The notes beneath the pieces were generated by a model. It was given only the letters and a program-made list of their open reading frames with translations, did no database searches and was not told the origin of the DNA. This document shows positions 14,067-16,589 of a stretch of DNA of 16,589 nucleotides, piece after piece. The translations under genes were made by a program, and so were the position numbers. Where the stretch lies: positions 1 to 16,589 of the forward strand of contig JAFSUE010000042.1 of the NCBI GenBank assembly GCA_017445435.1, written 5' to 3'. The stretch is from Selenomonadaceae bacterium (GTDB lineage Bacteria > Bacillota > Negativicutes > Selenomonadales > Selenomonadaceae). Numbering within the stretch: the first letter of the stretch is position 1; each line of letters opens with the position of its first letter.

Positions 14067-14382
14067 TTATACGAATCCAACTTGATTTTATATCAAACCG
14101 GGCAAGTTTAAAATACGATTTACAAAATTTTTGAGAGGAAATGACAATATGAGTAAGAAGGAAATGGCGTTGAAAATTAGGTACATTTTCTTTCCGTCAT
14201 GTTTCACTTGCAATTCAAGTTCACAGATCCTTTTTGTGACACTACACATATTTAGTATTAATTCCCACTTTTTTCAGTCAACTACGCAAGGAATCCGTAC
14301 GACAGACATTTTTTCAGAAACTTTTTAAGCACTTGTAGCATATTTTGTAAAATTGCCTACGCGGTTTGTTCATTCAACAATT
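14067..14382. other. Non-coding or decayed stretch
   Basis: No convincing gene is seen. A GAGAGG site and ATG 14149 begin MSKKEMALKIRY, but coding character ends within about 15 codons. On the minus strand around 14300-14370 a short piece reading MLQVLKKFLKKCLSYGF resembles the helix before a catalytic aspartate in IS4-type transposases, too short to assign. Confidence 0.4.
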
Positions 14383-14592
14383 CTAAACTTGCAAAAAACA
14401 TTCGCGGTTTGAAAATCTTTTTTCAGTAGCTGAAATTTGTTGTATCAATTCATCTAAATTTTTCTGAGTGTCTGCAATGCCGTCAAGCGCCTGTGAAATT
14501 GTCAACGTTGGATTTACCTGCGCTCCCATTACCGAATTTAACGCTGAAAGTTGCCGTTTCAACTTCATTTCGTCTTTTATCTTTGCGCCAAA
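14383..14592 (-). pseudogene. Fragment of an unrecognised helical protein
   Basis: A minus-strand frame reading KRQLSALNSVMGAQVNPTLT, then ISQALDGIADTQKNLDELIQ and QISATEKRF has coding character and coiled-coil heptads, but no start with a ribosome binding site, and it is stopped at both ends. It is probably part of a longer protein of the accessory element. The family is not known to me. Confidence 0.3.
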
Positions 14593-14638
14593 CTAAAAAT
14601 GGAGACTTGATTGTCCCCTTAAAAATTTTTATCAAAAA

Positions 14639-14671
14639 GCGGCGTAATACCCCTATGGAGATATAAGCCGC
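14639..14671 (-). terminator. Possible minus-strand terminator hairpin
   Basis: GCGGC (14639-14643) pairs with GCCGC (14667-14671). Read on the minus strand the stem is followed by TTTTTGAT. The stem is short with a large inner loop, so this is weak. It could instead be part of an RNA from the neighbouring IS200/IS605-like end. Confidence 0.3.
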
Positions 14672-14903
14672 AAACTTTGACTTTAAAAATCACATAGTTT
14701 AAAATAAAGTAGCGGTTAGCCTTCCACTTTAACAAAAACGTTAAAAAACAACGGCTCGTGTCTTGCAAACAGTGAAGTCGTTTCGCCCTGTACACTAACC
14801 CGCACCGCAGCGTATCACTTAGCATTTTATCAGAAAAAGTACGCTGAAGCCAAAAGGTAACAGTGTAGTGACAACTTGGCATTGCCTTTGAGAACTTCTC
14901 ATA

Positions 14904-14936
14904 AATCCCCCGCCTTTAGGCATGGGGAGTATCAAC
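14904..14936 (+). mobile_element. IS200/IS605-like right-end hairpin
   Basis: TCCCC, C, GCC, TTTA, GGC, AT, GGGGA followed by GTATCAA has the form of right ends of IS200/IS605 elements: an imperfect GC-rich hairpin with a small bulge, then a short cleavage-site tail. In intact elements tnpB and its guide-RNA scaffold lie just upstream. Here 14672-14903 carries no tnpB reading frame on either strand that I can recognise, so only the end, or a MITE-like derivative, is left. The phosphatase gene starts 22 bp after it. Confidence 0.5.
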
Positions 14937-14957
14937 ATAGTAGGAGTATAGATTTTT

Positions 14958-15572
14958 ATGGTAGAAATAATTTTAATTCGGCACGGAGTGACTTTGTGGA
15001 ATTTTCAAGCGCGTATTCAAGGCATTTCCGATATTGAACTTGCGCCCGAAGGTTTAAAGCAAGCTGAATTGTTGGCGAAAAATTTTCCCTTCGATAAAGT
15101 TGACGCCGTTTATTCAAGTGACCTTTCACGCGCTAAAAATACTGCAAAGTTCGTAGCTGATAAATTTAATTTGTCCGTGCAAACTACTGCTGGACTGCGC
15201 GAAGTTGATTTTGGCATTTGGGAGGGTAAATCTTTTTCCGACCTTGAAAAGAATGACGCTGACACGTTGAAAATTTTTCATACAAAGCCAGATGAACTTA
15301 GACTTGAAGGCGGAGAAACTTTTCAGCAAGCGCAAACTAGGGCAATGAATGCCATAAATGAAATTGTACGTCGTCACGAATCTAATGGCGAAAGTCGCGT
15401 TGTTGCAGTTGCTCACGGCTCAATTAATCGTACAATTTTGTGTAGCATTTTGGAAATTCCGCTGAAAAATTTGTGGCGGCTGAATCAATTCAATACGGCG
15501 GTTAATGTTATGCGAATTGACGACGGCTCATTTACTGTAAGCTTGATTAACAGCACAGCACACCTTTTTTGA
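14958..15572 (+). CDS. Histidine phosphatase (phosphoglycerate mutase family)
   Basis: A 204-residue cytoplasmic phosphatase of the branch that includes alpha-ribazole phosphatase CobC and GpmB-like enzymes. The catalytic RHG is at residues 8-10 (ILIRHGVTLWN); the second histidine is near residue 153 in VAVAHGSINR; LREVDFGIWEGK carries the acid residue, and SSDLSRAKNTA the conserved arginine. Length fits the family. AGGAG at 14942-14946 precedes ATG 14958 by 11 nt. The substrate cannot be decided: no cobalamin gene is adjacent, although hemL, feeding the same tetrapyrrole pathway, lies 14 kb away. An IS200/IS605-like end abuts its leader, so its native promoter may have been altered. A heptamer array begins within its stop codon. 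Confidence 0.9.
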   Translation: MVEIILIRHGVTLWNFQARIQGISDIELAPEGLKQAELLAKNFPFDKVDAVYSSDLSRAKNTAKFVADKFNLSVQTTAGLREVDFGIWEGKSFSDLEKNDADTLKIFHTKPDELRLEGGETFQQAQTRAMNAINEIVRRHESNGESRVVAVAHGSINRTILCSILEIPLKNLWRLNQFNTAVNVMRIDDGSFTVSLINSTAHLF

Positions 15573-15598
15573 ATTTAGAATTAAGAATTAAGAATTAT
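15571..15598. repeat. Tandem heptamer array, unit GAATTAA
   Basis: Units at 15571, 15578, 15585 and 15592 read GAATTTA, GAATTAA, GAATTAA, GAATTAT. The first two bases of the array are the last two of the phosphatase TGA stop (15570-15572). The same unit and orientation occur at 3492. Confidence 0.85.
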
Positions 15599-15602
15599 TT
15601 TA

Positions 15603-15640
15603 ATAAAAAAGACTTCAACGTTTGCTGAAGTCTATTTTTT
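15603..15640. terminator. Bidirectional terminator between convergent genes
   Basis: AGACTTCA (15610-15617) pairs with TGAAGTCT (15626-15633) around an 8-nt loop, with A residues before and T residues after. It serves the phosphatase on the + strand and leuA on the - strand. Confidence 0.88.
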
Positions 15641-15676
15641 TATTTAAATTTTTTTCTGAAATTATTTCTGCTGAAA

Positions 15677-16589
15677 TTATTTTGCGGCAATCATTCTGTT
15701 AATGGCACTAATCAACGCTTGAATTGACGCCGTAATAATATCCGTGTCCATACCGACGCCCCAAGTAACTTTGCCGTCTTTGCCAGTTATGCTGATGTAC
15801 GCAATGGCACGGGAACTTTGCCCAATCTCAAGCGCATGTTCATTGTACGTCAAATCTTTGTACGAAACGCCAAGATTTTCCTGCAACGCATTTGAAACGG
15901 CGTCAAGTCTACCATTGCCCCGCGCAGAATACGTTATGTGCTTTCCGTCAATTTCCATTTCAACTTCACCTGAACGCGTACCGCCTGGCTCTTTCTTCAA
16001 ATGAAAATCAATCAGCTTGTACGGCTTTTCGACGTTGACATATTCATCAATGAAAATTTGGTAAATTTCGTCTGGCAAAAGTTCCTTGTGCTTTTTATCT
16101 GAAACGCTCTTGACGCAGTAGCCAAAATCTTCGCGCATCTTTTTAGGCATATCGACGCCGTAGCGTTGCTCCATAATGAAACCAACGCCGCCTTTGCCAC
16201 TTTGGCTGTTGATTCTGATAACGTCGCCGTCATATTCGCGCCCAACGTCATGAGGATCAATCGGCAAGTATGGTACAGTCCAACGGTCTGGATTTTTTTC
16301 CTCGCGCCAATGCATGCCTTTAGCAATGGCATCTTGATGACTGCCGCTAAACGCCGTAAATACAAGTGCGCCCGCGTAAGGTTGACGGTCATGAACTCTC
16401 ATTCGCGTGACGCGTTCATACATTTCGACAAGTTCAGGCATATTCGTAAAGTCAAGTTGCGGGTCGACGCCAAGCGCAAACATATTCATTGCAAGCGTGA
16501 CAATATCGACGTTGCCTGTACGTTCGCCGTTGCCGAAAAGTGTACCTTCGATTCTGTCAGCGCCCGCCAAAAGTCCAAGTTCCGAATCA
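15677..16589 (-). CDS. leuA: 2-isopropylmalate synthase, C-terminal part
   Basis: The enzyme condenses acetyl-CoA with 2-oxoisovalerate as the first committed step of leucine synthesis. The window holds about 304 residues; the frame remains open through 16589, so the start lies outside. Visible are the end of the TIM barrel, LAGADRIEGTLFGNGERTGN followed by VDIVTLAMNMFALGVDP, and the linker segment VHDRQPYAGALVFTAFSGSH followed by QDAI. The C-terminal LeuA dimerisation/regulatory domain for leucine feedback runs from roughly YKLIDFHLKK to SIQALISAINRMIAAK. The sequence type matches the longer yeast/actinobacterial form of LeuA rather than the short form. TTG 16570 is an internal leucine, not a start. 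Confidence 0.92.
   Translation of the reverse strand, partial: DSELGLLAGADRIEGTLFGNGERTGNVDIVTLAMNMFALGVDPQLDFTNMPELVEMYERVTRMRVHDRQPYAGALVFTAFSGSHQDAIAKGMHWREEKNPDRWTVPYLPIDPHDVGREYDGDVIRINSQSGKGGVGFIMEQRYGVDMPKKMREDFGYCVKSVSDKKHKELLPDEIYQIFIDEYVNVEKPYKLIDFHLKKEPGGTRSGEVEMEIDGKHITYSARGNGRLDAVSNALQENLGVSYKDLTYNEHALEIGQSSRAIAYISITGKDGKVTWGVGMDTDIITASIQALISAINRMIAAK

Noticed and set aside
14619..14882. 87-codon minus-strand frame
   Set aside because: No ribosome binding site, low-likelihood composition and no recognisable domain; it lies in the region leading to the IS605-like end.
1..16589. tRNA and rRNA genes
   Set aside because: No cloverleaf T-arm pattern or rRNA segment was recognised on reading; a tRNAscan-SE run would be decisive.

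Overview
The window is a piece of an AT-rich bacterial chromosome. The adjacent YaaR (DUF327) and DNA polymerase III delta' genes, the 4HB-type chemoreceptor and strong GGAGG ribosome binding sites point to a Bacillota genome, possibly Negativicutes; I cannot fix the genus. Two ordinary core segments (1-8540 and 14940-16589) flank about 6.3 kb of decayed accessory DNA.

Left core, + strand: the end of hemL; a membrane-anchored DUF2939-like protein; a chemoreceptor behind a long structured leader and ending at a strong terminator; a polyprenol-phosphate-type GT2 glycosyltransferase followed by a multi-pass GT-C-like membrane protein, probably one envelope-glycan unit; and a TetR regulator with a PaaI-type thioesterase 12 bp downstream. 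A bidirectional terminator separates these from the minus-strand pair yaaR-holB. Right core: a histidine-phosphatase (phosphoglycerate mutase family) gene, a second bidirectional terminator, and the 3' part of leuA on the minus strand.

The accessory stretch (about 8590-14940) is mostly broken genes. In order: a serine recombinase with an in-frame stop, fused by deletion to a radical-SAM/SPASM protein that has lost its cluster motif and its core; an internally deleted IS5-type element with CTAG and inverted repeats still at both ends; several phage- or ICE-type small genes (a DUF3846-like gene with a frameshift, an MGQYY-family gene with two nonsense codons); a frameshifted ERF single-strand annealing protein with a zinc ribbon; a PLD-family protein whose best start is out of frame by one A in an A7 run; an IS982-like transposase tail; and an IS200/IS605-like right-end hairpin next to the phosphatase gene. 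It reads as the relic of a phage or integrative element. The flanking core genes are intact, so assembly error is an unlikely explanation for so many lesions.

The most unusual feature of the core is a set of short tandem arrays of 7-nt units at gene junctions. Six are visible, each with its own unit, usually touching a stop codon. One bridges the stop of the GT2 gene and the GTG start of the next gene, and another forms an inverted pair upstream of the TetR gene. None is seen inside the accessory stretch.
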